This document shows, piece by piece, positions 26,118 through 33,991 of a DNA stretch of 64,000 bases. The stretch's first letter is position 1, and each line of letters opens with the position of its first letter. The stretch covers positions 434,001 through 498,000 of the forward strand of contig NZ_JBLUWW010000002.1 in assembly GCF_048323655.1 (NCBI RefSeq), written 5' to 3'. The DNA comes from Salinimicrobium soli (lineage in GTDB: Bacteria; Bacteroidota; Bacteroidia; Flavobacteriales; Flavobacteriaceae). A model generated the notes under the pieces. It saw only the letters and a program-made list of their open reading frames with translations. It ran no database searches and had not been told where the DNA came from. The position numbers were made by a program, and so were the translations under genes.

Positions 26118-28077
26118 GGCTCACAAATTTTTGAAGTATGGAAGGCAATACCAGGAGGTCGAGGATCAATGCAGAGATAATGGCCAGTATGCTCAGGAAA
26201 CCAAAGTATCTAACTGGAGGAGCTTCAGAAAAAAGAAAGACAGAAAACCCTCCCGACAAGACTATAGACGTAACTAAAATACCTGGTCCGGCTTTTTCCA
26301 AAGCCATTTTCCAGTCATTATTCTTCCTGAACCAGTACATGTAATGGATCGTGTCATCTACAACGATGCTTAACAAGAGGCATCCTATGGGAATAGTTAC
26401 CATATCAAGTCTTATATTCATCCAGCCCATAAAACCCAGGATTATAATAATTGGCAACAGGTTCACCAGGATTGCTATAATTGAGACCTTCCAATTTCGC
26501 AGAAAGATGAGGAAAACGGCAGAAATGAGAGCGACCGCCCAAAAAAGACTCTTTTTAAAGCTGTTAAAGAGATCAGTAGCTACCCTGGCATAAAGCGTCA
26601 TAAAACCGGTGATTTCCGGTTTTCCGTTCTTGAAAGTACTGCTTGAAATTTTGTCGATCCTTTGGATGAGGTCCAATCCTTCAATTGTAGACATGAGTGG
26701 TACTAAAAAGGAAATTCTGAAGCTATGGGGATTTGATTTTGACTGATAACCCAGTTTCTTTTTACTCACAAAAGGCGGTATTTGCCGGTAAGAGAGTACA
26801 GCACCAATTTCGGGAAGCGAATAAACACTATCAGTCCATTTTACTATGTCCCGTGACTCTAATTCTGTTGTCTCGACCACATATTCCAAAGGAAAATAAG
26901 GCCCGACATTGGACTCTATAAATTGATGGTCCAGATAAGCCATGCTGTCCTTTGAAAGTACCGAAAGGCTGTAAATCTCAGCCTTCAGCTGGAACAAACC
27001 AGGAAGACTTACAAGTATTACAGCCAGCAAAGAGACTAACGTAATGCGAAAAGGTATATGCCCCAGCCGCCTTGTTACTTTGAAAAGCTTTTTAGGAGAA
27101 TAATTATTCACTTTGGGATAGAACATGCAAAAAGCAGAAGCCAGAACTCCAAACAAACCTGACAGACCAAGAAATGCAAAGTCTCGCAACAAGGTCGTAT
27201 CACTAAAAGCAAAAGCCATAAAGCCGAAAGAGGTTGTCAGGATCACCCATAGACTTGGAATTAGCACCCCACGAAAATTTCCGTTATGAGCTAATATATG
27301 TATTGACAAAGAGGTGCTGTAGAAAAAGATGATGACAGGTATGATGGTATGGGCAATACCAATAGGAACGTTTAAAAGGACTGCACCATAAATTATGAAA
27401 GATACGCCTCCAAGTCCAACTAATAAGGTTTGAATAATGGCCTTCCATGATCTTAATATGATGATAAGCAGGCCTAAGAGAATTAGAAAGCCTGTAAGCA
27501 TATAGCTTGAGGTATTGGATCTTGTCTGCTGGTTTATCGCATCATGAATGACTCCGGTACCGGCCAGATGGTATTTCCAGTTGGTTTTAGAGAAGGTTTT
27601 ATGAACTGAATGTATTAGCTCGGGTCTGTTAGGGTTAAGAAATGATTTCGGTTCAAACCTAATGATGTATGACTCAAGATTAGGCAGCCCTTCATTTTTA
27701 TGCTCTAATATGGGGAGTGGCCATTTTGAAATGCCAATTACACCTTCAAATTCCTTGATGTTTTCTAGATGCTTATTCAGATCCTTTTGAGGAATTTCAT
27801 CGCTTTCCTCAAAGGTGAGGATCAATAAGGCATCCGAGCTGAAGTCGGTTAAGAATGATTTGTACTCCTGAAAATTTTCTGAATGCTGAGGTAACCATCG
27901 GCTTATAGAATTGTCAAAGGAAAGATTTGGCAATAAAAAATAGCTACCTCCAATTAGAAGAAGTATCGTGAATATTCTAATATGAAAGCCGGTGGAAGAA
28001 ATCATAGTTGAATAAGCTTGCCTACTAAAGATAGCTTTTTTAAAACTAAATTTTATGGTTTTGAAACTGTGTATCAA
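26107..28077 (-). CDS. RND-superfamily (MMPL-type) exporter, first gene of the operon
   Basis: A 656-residue polytopic protein. One helix at about 34-51 leads into an extracytoplasmic domain (55-175). A five-helix block (about 190-330) follows, then a second helix (355-375), a second extracytoplasmic domain (380-500) and a second five-helix block (505-650). FDNSISRWLPQHSENF is typical of the predicted-exporter RND group. SIVVDDTIHYMYWF in the second membrane block carries the conserved proton-relay aspartates. Relatives (MmpL3, HpnN) move lipids across the inner membrane. The gene heads the operon with the fusion enzyme, so it probably exports the final product. No outer-membrane or adaptor gene is next to it. 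Confidence 0.88.
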   Translation of the reverse strand: MIHSFKTIKFSFKKAIFSRQAYSTMISSTGFHIRIFTILLLIGGSYFLLPNLSFDNSISRWLPQHSENFQEYKSFLTDFSSDALLILTFEESDEIPQKDLNKHLENIKEFEGVIGISKWPLPILEHKNEGLPNLESYIIRFEPKSFLNPNRPELIHSVHKTFSKTNWKYHLAGTGVIHDAINQQTRSNTSSYMLTGFLILLGLLIIILRSWKAIIQTLLVGLGGVSFIIYGAVLLNVPIGIAHTIIPVIIFFYSTSLSIHILAHNGNFRGVLIPSLWVILTTSFGFMAFAFSDTTLLRDFAFLGLSGLFGVLASAFCMFYPKVNNYSPKKLFKVTRRLGHIPFRITLVSLLAVILVSLPGLFQLKAEIYSLSVLSKDSMAYLDHQFIESNVGPYFPLEYVVETTELESRDIVKWTDSVYSLPEIGAVLSYRQIPPFVSKKKLGYQSKSNPHSFRISFLVPLMSTIEGLDLIQRIDKISSSTFKNGKPEITGFMTLYARVATDLFNSFKKSLFWAVALISAVFLIFLRNWKVSIIAILVNLLPIIIILGFMGWMNIRLDMVTIPIGCLLLSIVVDDTIHYMYWFRKNNDWKMALEKAGPGILVTSIVLSGGFSVFLFSEAPPVRYFGFLSILAIISALILDLLVLPSILQKFVSHEN

Positions 28078-28372
28078 ATCATTAAAGATGTTTTCGAGGT
28101 AAAAAAGACATCGTAAGTGACTTGCTGGAGGGGTTTTTAATAAACCCGGGCTCCTGCAGAAGCTATTCCGGTGCCATTTAAAATATACCTTTTTAAGGGT
28201 ATTTTATTAGTTGTTAGCTGCACCTATATTAGCACCGTCAGATAATTGACTTTAGTTTGTGGTTACAATGCATGTGGAAGTTTGAGTAGGGGCTAACTTC
28301 CGGAATTTTATGTAGGGGTAAAAACGTAATGTGCATCCTATTTCCAGGAGCTATAAAAATTATTTGGCGCTA
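28078..28372. other. Intergenic region upstream of the exporter operon, no protein-coding gene seen
   Basis: Together with the terminator and promoter entries that follow, this forms the 366-bp gap between the divergent exporter and LuxR genes. It should contain the minus-strand operon promoter, which I could not assign. It holds two weak inverted repeats: GGG-TTTTTAATAAA-CCC near 28131-28147, and an A/T-rich one near 28181-28207. A strong plus-strand terminator closes the region although no plus-strand gene precedes it, so a short noncoding transcript or leader may lie here. Confidence 0.5.
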
Positions 28373-28403
28373 AAGCCTTCAGGATCTTCCTGGAGGCTTT
28401 TTT
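28373..28403 (+). terminator. Intrinsic terminator or attenuator before the LuxR gene
   Basis: AAGCCTTCAGG and CCTGGAGGCTT pair over 11 bp (one G-T pair) around a 5-nt loop and are followed by a run of T on the plus strand. On the minus strand only a short T-run follows the stem, so it works in the plus direction. No plus-strand gene lies upstream. Confidence 0.75.
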
Positions 28404-28418
28404 AATCCTAATATTTCC

Positions 28419-28426
28419 TATTTTTG
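28419..28426 (+). promoter_or_regulatory. Putative -7 element of the LuxR-type gene
   Basis: TATTTTTG fits the Bacteroidota -7 consensus TAnnTTTG and lies just after the terminator and 17 bases before the ATG at 28444. The -33 region is T-rich without a clear TTG, so the match is partial. If real, the terminator insulates this promoter from upstream transcription. Confidence 0.4.
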
Positions 28427-28443
28427 GGTCAAAATCAAAATTG

Positions 28444-29250
28444 ATGCAAGAGGATCTAAACAAGATCTTGAACTATTGGGAAGAAGTTTATTCCCGGCAG
28501 GTAAATAAATATCAGCCTTTTGAGATCTCCAACGACTTTAAAAAGTTCGCCTCTTTGTTCGCCCTTGGCAATTCGTATTTATACATAGTGAACCTCCATA
28601 ATTTTTCACTTGAATATATCTCCGATTCGGTGAAACATTTTGTGAAAAAGGACCCTGAAAAAATTGTACTGGAGGACCTTTTAAAAACTTTAATACCGGA
28701 AGATCTGGAGAATATTAATCTTAGGAGTAAGGTTATAAGTGATTTTTACTATTCCTTTTTGGATAGAGATCTTGTTTTGTCCTATAAAAATATGTTCACT
28801 TATCGCATGAAAGATGCAAGTGGTAATATTAGGACCATGTTGTATCAGGCTTTTCCGCTTAGTGTTCTGGAAAATGGAACACCGGAACATGTTTTCTGTA
28901 TCCAAACAGATGTTTCCCATCTTAAAATGACCAGTACAAGTGCGGTCTCATTTATAAACATGAATGGTGGAAAATGTTATTACAACGTAAATGTTTCCGG
29001 AGGGAAGTTTGATCCCGCAGCCTGTGAAGAGGAAAATGGGGATCTTGCCCGACTACTATCAGAAAGGGAGAAACAAATAGTCATCCGATTTTCCAAAGGA
29101 CTTAATGCGGAACAGATCGCAGAGGAAATGAATCTCTCTCCACATACTATTAAAACTCACAGAAGGAACATTTTGAAAAAAAGCGGCTGTACCAATACAA
29201 CTGAATTGGTAGCCAGGTGCCTTACCAGCGGAATAATTTCTCCGGGGTAG
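28444..29250 (+). CDS. LuxR-type transcriptional regulator with N-terminal PAS-like sensor
   Basis: About 268 residues. The N-terminal 170 residues look like a PAS-type sensor (FALGNSYLYIVNLHNFSLEY, followed by DSVKHFVKKDPEKI and a later FRM-like MFTYRMKDASGNIRTMLYQA). The C-terminal GerE/LuxR helix-turn-helix spans about 200-262: LSEREKQIVIRFSKGLNAEQ, IAEEMNLSPHTIKTHRRNIL. There is no receiver domain. I prefer the ATG at 28444 to the TTG three bases upstream. It is divergent from the exporter operon and separated by 366 bp, so it is a reasonable candidate regulator of that operon, though nothing in the sequence proves it. Confidence 0.85.
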   Translation: MQEDLNKILNYWEEVYSRQVNKYQPFEISNDFKKFASLFALGNSYLYIVNLHNFSLEYISDSVKHFVKKDPEKIVLEDLLKTLIPEDLENINLRSKVISDFYYSFLDRDLVLSYKNMFTYRMKDASGNIRTMLYQAFPLSVLENGTPEHVFCIQTDVSHLKMTSTSAVSFINMNGGKCYYNVNVSGGKFDPAACEEENGDLARLLSEREKQIVIRFSKGLNAEQIAEEMNLSPHTIKTHRRNILKKSGCTNTTELVARCLTSGIISPG

Positions 29251-29342
29251 ATTTTTTAGAGGAGAACCACCTCAGAAATATAGACATTTCCCGGTCCAGG
29301 TTTTAACTTCATCTTTTAATTTAAAAAAGACTGAAATTTAAG

Positions 29343-29371
29343 TTGAATACTGAGGTCTTTTATTATATTTG
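29343..29371 (+). promoter_or_regulatory. Promoter of tRNA-Pro(TGG)
   Basis: TTG at 29343-29345, an 18-nt spacer, and TATATTTG at 29364-29371 match the Bacteroidota housekeeping promoter at both boxes. The tRNA begins about 45 nt downstream. This is the cleanest promoter in the window. Confidence 0.8.
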
Positions 29372-29416
29372 CAGCCGCTTAACGGCCTATTAAGGTTTTG
29401 GGCGAAAATTGAAATT

Positions 29417-29491
29417 CGGGGTGTAGCGTAGCCCGGTTATCGCGCCTGCTTTGGGAGCAGGAGGCCGCAGGTTCGAATCCTGCCACCCCGA
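29417..29491 (+). tRNA. tRNA-Pro (anticodon TGG)
   Basis: The acceptor stem CGGGGTG pairs with CACCCCG, and base 29491 is the discriminator A. The anticodon stem CCTGC/GCAGG encloses TTTGGGA, giving anticodon TGG. The T arm reads GCAGG-TTCGAAT-CCTGC. CCA is not encoded. Its 3' end from 29477 is the left attachment core of an integrative element, and the integration has kept the tRNA intact. Confidence 0.95.
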
Positions 29492-29492
29492 C
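29477..29492 (+). repeat. Left attachment core (attL) within tRNA-Pro
   Basis: ATCCTGCCACCCCGAC forms the 3' side of the T stem and acceptor stem of tRNA-Pro, plus one base beyond. It is identical to the copy at 33992-34007; the flanking bases differ on both sides (A/T before, G/T after), which fixes the repeat at 16 bp. Confidence 0.85.
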
Positions 29493-29514
29493 GAACCTCC
29501 ATATTTGGAGTATT

Positions 29515-29549
29515 AAAAACCCTGTAAGTCTTTGATTTACAGGGTTTTT
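29515..29549 (+). terminator. Terminator after tRNA-Pro, carried by the element
   Basis: AAAAACCCTGTAA and TTACAGGGTTTTT form a 13-bp stem with a 9-nt loop and end in T residues. It lies inside the element, so the integrated DNA supplies a new terminator to the tRNA. Confidence 0.85.
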
Positions 29550-29590
29550 CATTTTTAGTGATATCATTTAATATCATCTAAAATGGTAAG

Positions 29591-29614
29591 TTTGGTGAAT
29601 GATTCGGTGAATGA
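29591..29614 (+). repeat. Left inner direct repeat with two GGTGAATGA units
   Basis: A 24-bp sequence with GGTGAATGA-TTC-GGTGAATGA at its core. It is identical to 33912-33935 and in the same orientation. Being about 100 bp inside attL and about 60 bp inside attR, the pair are candidate integrase or excisionase arm-binding sites. Confidence 0.75.
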
Positions 29615-29707
29615 TTTGTTACACCAAATTCTCTATCTTTCTAAGGCATAAAGTTGAAATTTTAGCTCGTCTGCAATTAATCTATTGTTCAACTAAAGAC
29701 GTTCAAA

Positions 29708-30976
29708 ATGCCTGATTTTACTACATTCTCCGTTCTTTTCTTCGTTAGGAAAACTAGCGCAGACACTTCAAAATTTTCAATTTATGCACGAATTACTGTA
29801 GATGGAAAACGTGCAGAAATTAGCTTAAAAAGATCCATTCCGGTGAATAAATGGGACCCAAAAAAAGGAAGAGGAAGAGGATCTGCTCAAGATGTACGAG
29901 TTTTAAACCAGTACTTGGACCAGGTCTATACCAGATTACTTGAATGCCATAAGCAGCTCTGCTCTGAAAACAAGAAAATATCTGCCCTAAATATTAAAGC
30001 CCGGTATTTGGGCAATGATAAGGAACATAAGAGCCTCTTGGAGCTTCTCAAGTACCATGATACTCATATGAAGACCATTCTCAAGAAGGGGACCCTTAAG
30101 AACTACGGAACAACCAAAATTTATTTAAAAGAATTCCTGCTAAAAGAAAAAAAGACGAATGATCTGCATCTAAGCGAGATCAACTACCGGTTTATCACTG
30201 ACTTTGAAAACTTCCTGAGAACCTTTTCAGCAAAAATCAGCCGGAAAACTTGTGGAAACAATGGAACCATGAAGCATTTAGAGCGGCTAAAGAAAATGCT
30301 CAACCTGGCGGTTAAGATTGGGTGGATGACAAAAAATCCTTTTGACAGTTTTAAATTTAGATTCGAAAAGTATGAGAGGCAATATTTATCCAAAAGAGAG
30401 CTTGAAATTTTGCAGACAACAACCTTTACCCGCTCTTCTTTAGAAAAGGTGAAGGATATTTTTGTTTTTTCCTGTTACTCCGGCCTTTCTTATGTTGATA
30501 TAAAAGAATTAGCACCTGACCAGATAGTAAAAGGAATAGATGGAATAAACTGGATTTACACCAAACGGCAAAAAACGAACGAAACGGTAAAAGTTCCACT
30601 TTTACCCAAAGCCCAGGAAATTCTTTCTTTATATCTAAGTAAGGATAGCCTCTCTGACTCAGAACCTATTTTTCCTGTTTTCTCTAACCAGAAGGTGAAC
30701 AAATACCTGAAAGAAATAATGGATCAGCTCAATATTAAGAAGACCATCACCTTTCATTCAGCCCGTCACACCTTTGCTACAACAATAACTTTATCTAATG
30801 GTGTTCCCATAGAAACAGTTTCAAAACTTCTTGGCCACACTAAACTTTCAACCACACAAATTTACGCACGTGTCCTGGAAACAAAAGTCAGTTCAGATAT
30901 GCTGCTGTTGAAAGAAAAAATGGATAAAGCGAACGAAGCGCAGCGAAGTGCTGCAAGCCCAAATCTACCGAACTAA
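29708..30976 (+). CDS. Tyrosine site-specific integrase (IntDOT-like)
   Basis: A 422-residue tyrosine recombinase. It has an N-terminal arm-binding domain (FSVLFFVRKTSADTSKFSIY, then ITVDGKRAEISLKRSIPVNK), a SAM-like core-binding domain at about 105-215, and a catalytic domain at 225-390. Catalytic residues visible are HSARH (His350, Arg353), LLGHTKLSTTQIY with His377 and the nucleophile Tyr386. The first conserved arginine is replaced by serine in CYSGLSYVDIKEL (Ser261), as in the CTnDOT integrase of Bacteroides. It begins about 215 bp inside the tRNA-Pro attL, which fits a tRNA-targeting integrase. The final 15 residues are low complexity. Confidence 0.95.
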   Translation: MPDFTTFSVLFFVRKTSADTSKFSIYARITVDGKRAEISLKRSIPVNKWDPKKGRGRGSAQDVRVLNQYLDQVYTRLLECHKQLCSENKKISALNIKARYLGNDKEHKSLLELLKYHDTHMKTILKKGTLKNYGTTKIYLKEFLLKEKKTNDLHLSEINYRFITDFENFLRTFSAKISRKTCGNNGTMKHLERLKKMLNLAVKIGWMTKNPFDSFKFRFEKYERQYLSKRELEILQTTTFTRSSLEKVKDIFVFSCYSGLSYVDIKELAPDQIVKGIDGINWIYTKRQKTNETVKVPLLPKAQEILSLYLSKDSLSDSEPIFPVFSNQKVNKYLKEIMDQLNIKKTITFHSARHTFATTITLSNGVPIETVSKLLGHTKLSTTQIYARVLETKVSSDMLLLKEKMDKANEAQRSAASPNLPN

Positions 30977-31462
30977 TACTATGTTGTGAGGCAAGATTGG
31001 CTGTCTTTTCGTTCCTATTGGAAAATTTGACGCAAAAATTCTCCTGTTTACTGAGGCTTCCAAAGGATTTGCCGCAAAAATTACTGAAGTGTTCATTATT
31101 TACCACATCCAAGCTACTGAAAACAAAGGGGAGAACCTTTACAACATCGCTCCGCGTGTTGTCCTCTTGCTTTCTCCTCTCTCTTACCTCAGAAATTAGG
31201 GGTTTCTTCTCTAAGCTTGAGAAAAAATTTTTTTAACCCCAGGTCCGGTAGAAAATTTGTCGCTTTTGCAAGTTAGAAGTTGACAATTCAATTAACCACT
31301 CATAATATTGAGTTACGAATCTCGGGATCATAAGAATTAATTTTGAGAGAATTATATTTTATGTAGAACTACCGTGAGTACCTTCTCCTGTTAAAGCTCA
31401 ACAATTTTGCCGCTATTTGATATTCTACTTATTTTCCCTAGAATTGTTGTAAAATTTTATTC
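30977..31462. other. Noncoding region of the element with repeated TTTGNCGC motifs
   Basis: No convincing gene is present in these 486 bp. The octamer TTTGNCGC occurs four times on the plus strand (31026, 31068, 31256, 31406). The first two lie in 16-bp near-identical repeats (ATTTGACGCAAAAATT at 31025-31040 and ATTTGCCGCAAAAATT at 31067-31082), 42 bp apart. A fifth copy is inverted at 33735-33742. These may be binding sites for an element-encoded or host protein. Confidence 0.5.
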
Positions 31463-31945
31463 TTAATGTATAACACCTTCATTCCTGAACTGCACCTCAT
31501 AAACTACCACTTTTTCATTGCTTATTTTTTCGATTAAATAAGTTTGAAACATAAAGTTTCTGTTACTGACAGGAACGTAATATTCATCGTATTTACTTTC
31601 TAATTTCTCTCTTTGTATTTTGTTGTACCTCAATCTCCAATTTTTCACTTTTTTCCCAATGTCTTTTTCCTCTGTAATAGCAAACTTTTTTATGTCGTCT
31701 AACGATAAAGTATCCCTTGAAAACGATTCTTTATGGACTAAAGGTGTTCTGTTTATTAAATTAAAGTTAATTCCATTTTTGTTTATAAATTTCTTCCCTA
31801 AAGCCTCGCTAAAAGTTCCGTTGTTCTTCTCAAATATTAAGTAAATAGTATCTTTTACTACAGTTTGGCCTTGACAAAGGAATGGTGTGACCAACAGGAA
31901 GATTAAACAAAATTTTTGAAAGGATGGTTTTTTCCGTGGCGTCAT
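31463..31945 (-). CDS. Small exported protein of unknown function, cargo gene 2
   Basis: About 160 residues if started at the ATG at 31945, which directly precedes a basic stretch and signal peptide (FCLIFLLVTPFLCQGQ, cleaved near residue 29). An upstream start would add 21 residues overlapping the neighbouring gene and gives no better signal. The mature part is Lys/Glu/Asn-rich with DTIYLIFEKNNGTFSEALGK, WRLRYNKIQREKLESKYDEY and a terminal VVVYEVQFRNEGVIH, suggesting a compact beta-rich periplasmic domain. No family function is recognised. It lies 53 bp after the zincin-like lipoprotein, is probably cotranscribed, and could be its partner or immunity protein. Confidence 0.7.
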   Translation of the reverse strand: MTPRKKPSFQKFCLIFLLVTPFLCQGQTVVKDTIYLIFEKNNGTFSEALGKKFINKNGINFNLINRTPLVHKESFSRDTLSLDDIKKFAITEEKDIGKKVKNWRLRYNKIQREKLESKYDEYYVPVSNRNFMFQTYLIEKISNEKVVVYEVQFRNEGVIH

Positions 31946-31998
31946 CTCTTTTACTTCTTTATGTAATAAATATACCCTGTTTTTTCTATCCAACACAG

Positions 31999-33675
31999 TT
32001 AAACACATTTATTACTGGTTTTAGCTTTGAAATTGACGATCATATTTCTTATAGCTATTCTTTTCTGTGCGGCAACTGCAGGATCAGGATCTAAATTTTT
32101 CCACGCTTCTGTGGAATTTTCATATAATCCTGTCTCTGGATCATATTGACCCTTTCCCATTAATCCTGTCCAAGCCAATGCCTCGTATAATTCTGAGGAA
32201 TGCTGGTGATTATCATATTCTGAAATTGCTGATACTATAATGCTCCTATAGTGTTGTGAAATTTGCTGATGTTGCCATCCCGGATCCATTGATGTTGGGT
32301 CATTATTAGGATCGCCATCATTTAATAAAAAATAGTAAAAACGGGTGTAGTAATCATGAATGCCTTCATAGTTATTAATTAAAGAAGCTAGAAATTCATG
32401 ATGAACCTGGCCAGGATTGTCATACTCCAACCAATTCAAAGTTGTTTCTGTAGTTCCTTCTCGTTCTGCACGCAAAACTGCGTCCATCATTTTTCTAAAT
32501 ACTTCGGCATGTAACATTTCATGGATAAATCCTGTGGCAACGATTAATTTAGGTTTGCCATGAATAGAGCTCGACAAGGAAGAATCGCCGTTAAATTCAA
32601 TTTTAATAATGTTGTTGTCTGGCAAGTTTGTAACAGCCATAGCTGATATTTGCTCTGGATAATTTACCTCAAAATTTACATCATAACCAAACCTTAGATC
32701 AGCAACAGACATATCACCATCAAATTTTTGTAAGTAGGTTTTAAACGAAGAAGCTTTGCCCATGTCATCATAGACTGATCTCAAACAGGGATTATTTTTA
32801 AAATCTTCAGTAATAAAAACATGATCGTCAAAGAATTCTTCTTCATCTGGTAAAGGTAATAGGGGAGCAGTTAAATCTCCTTCAATTTTATCCACAGGTT
32901 CAAGAGGATCAGGTTCTCCAGTTCCTGTAGGTTCAGGTTCTGTGGTTGTGGTAACTGTTTCTCCTCCTGTTCCATCACCTCCACCACTTTCGGTATGACC
33001 TTCAGTTGTAACAGTAATGTAAGTTTGTGCATCATTTGTACAACCTACCTCCTTTTGATACAACCTACCATCATTATGAGTTAGAGATTCATAATAACAT
33101 TGATTTCCAGCCAAATGATCTTCTTCTCCGTATGAACACCAAGTTTCAAAGGTTGGAGTGCAACTATCATCCATTTTATTTGAGGGTGGCTCTTGAATGT
33201 AAGAAATAGTAGGTGAACCTGCGTACGAAAATGATCGATGTCCATCCACTTTTTTGAAAGTTTTCATGTCATAGGTCAAGAGAAATGCTTTCACTTTATT
33301 AGATTTATCTTCTGCAATTACCAAATTTTGGAAAAAACCTCTTTCTTCGCCTCCACCTTTCACAAGAAATATATATGAGGTATAGTCTCCTTTTGAAATT
33401 TTTCGAAACCGGGTGGAGTCAATTTCAATACCATAGCTAATTCCCTGAGACGATTTACTTCTCATCTTACGTCGGTCTTGTGTAAGCTTTTCAATAACCA
33501 GTTGTAGGCCGGGTACAGTAGTCAACTCACTTGCCCCAGTATCTTCAATGGAGATATCCTGGATTATAATTAAATTTTCACTTATAACTAAGTCGTCTTG
33601 GGCAGTCGTAAATTCCTCTTTTTGACAAGCCGTTATGGTAAGGAAAAGTAGGGAGAGCAGGTGAATTTTCTTCAT
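31999..33675 (-). CDS. Putative zincin-type lipoprotein, cargo gene 1
   Basis: About 558 residues from the ATG at 33675; an upstream ATG would add 11 residues before a good lipoprotein signal. The signal MKKIHLLSLLFLTITAC ends in lipobox ITAC (Cys17). Residues about 60-220 are a Cys-containing domain. A Thr/Pro/Glu linker at about 225-280 (TTTTEPEPTGTGEPDPLEP) leads to a C-terminal domain starting KNNPCLRSVYDDM. That domain has a zincin motif, HEMLHAE (385-391), and downstream HHEFLA (425-430) as a possible third ligand. It would sit on the cell surface or in the periplasm. Peptidase activity and toxin-like behaviour are inferences from the motif and modular layout. Confidence 0.75.
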   Translation of the reverse strand: MKKIHLLSLLFLTITACQKEEFTTAQDDLVISENLIIIQDISIEDTGASELTTVPGLQLVIEKLTQDRRKMRSKSSQGISYGIEIDSTRFRKISKGDYTSYIFLVKGGGEERGFFQNLVIAEDKSNKVKAFLLTYDMKTFKKVDGHRSFSYAGSPTISYIQEPPSNKMDDSCTPTFETWCSYGEEDHLAGNQCYYESLTHNDGRLYQKEVGCTNDAQTYITVTTEGHTESGGGDGTGGETVTTTTEPEPTGTGEPDPLEPVDKIEGDLTAPLLPLPDEEEFFDDHVFITEDFKNNPCLRSVYDDMGKASSFKTYLQKFDGDMSVADLRFGYDVNFEVNYPEQISAMAVTNLPDNNIIKIEFNGDSSLSSSIHGKPKLIVATGFIHEMLHAEVFRKMMDAVLRAEREGTTETTLNWLEYDNPGQVHHEFLASLINNYEGIHDYYTRFYYFLLNDGDPNNDPTSMDPGWQHQQISQHYRSIIVSAISEYDNHQHSSELYEALAWTGLMGKGQYDPETGLYENSTEAWKNLDPDPAVAAQKRIAIRNMIVNFKAKTSNKCV

Positions 33676-33991
33676 GTCTGTTTTTGTTGAAGTTATTATA
33701 ACCTGCATTTAAGGTAGGGAGGCAGTGTTGTACTGCGGCAAAAATGCAATAACCAAATATACCAAGGTTCAATTGAAAAATTTTGAGGAAAACCGTAAAC
33801 AATGTACGGTTTTACCAGATTTTAAATTTCCCGGTATTTCTTAGTAATAATATTTATTACATTTATGATGCAGATAAAGACAACTAATATTTTCTTTTTA
33901 AGTTCTTAAAATTTGGTGAATGATTCGGTGAATGAATCGATAACATACAGGACGAGGTGTTGTGGATAAAGGGATTAGATCTCTGAAGAAT
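33676..33991. other. Right inner part of the element, no gene seen
   Basis: This contains the promoter region of the minus-strand cargo genes (not resolved), the inverted TTTGCCGC motif at 33735-33742 and the right inner repeat at 33912-33935. Open frames here are short and unlike any family. Confidence 0.5.
33912..33935 (+). repeat. Right inner direct repeat with two GGTGAATGA units
   Basis: Identical over 24 bp to 29591-29614 and in the same orientation. It marks the right inner boundary of the element and is a likely recombinase arm site. Confidence 0.75.

Noticed and set aside
30997..31236. A 79-codon frame downstream of the integrase, possible excisionase
   Set aside because: The product is a low-complexity Leu/Ser/Lys string with no helix-turn-helix, and it overlaps the TTTGNCGC repeats.
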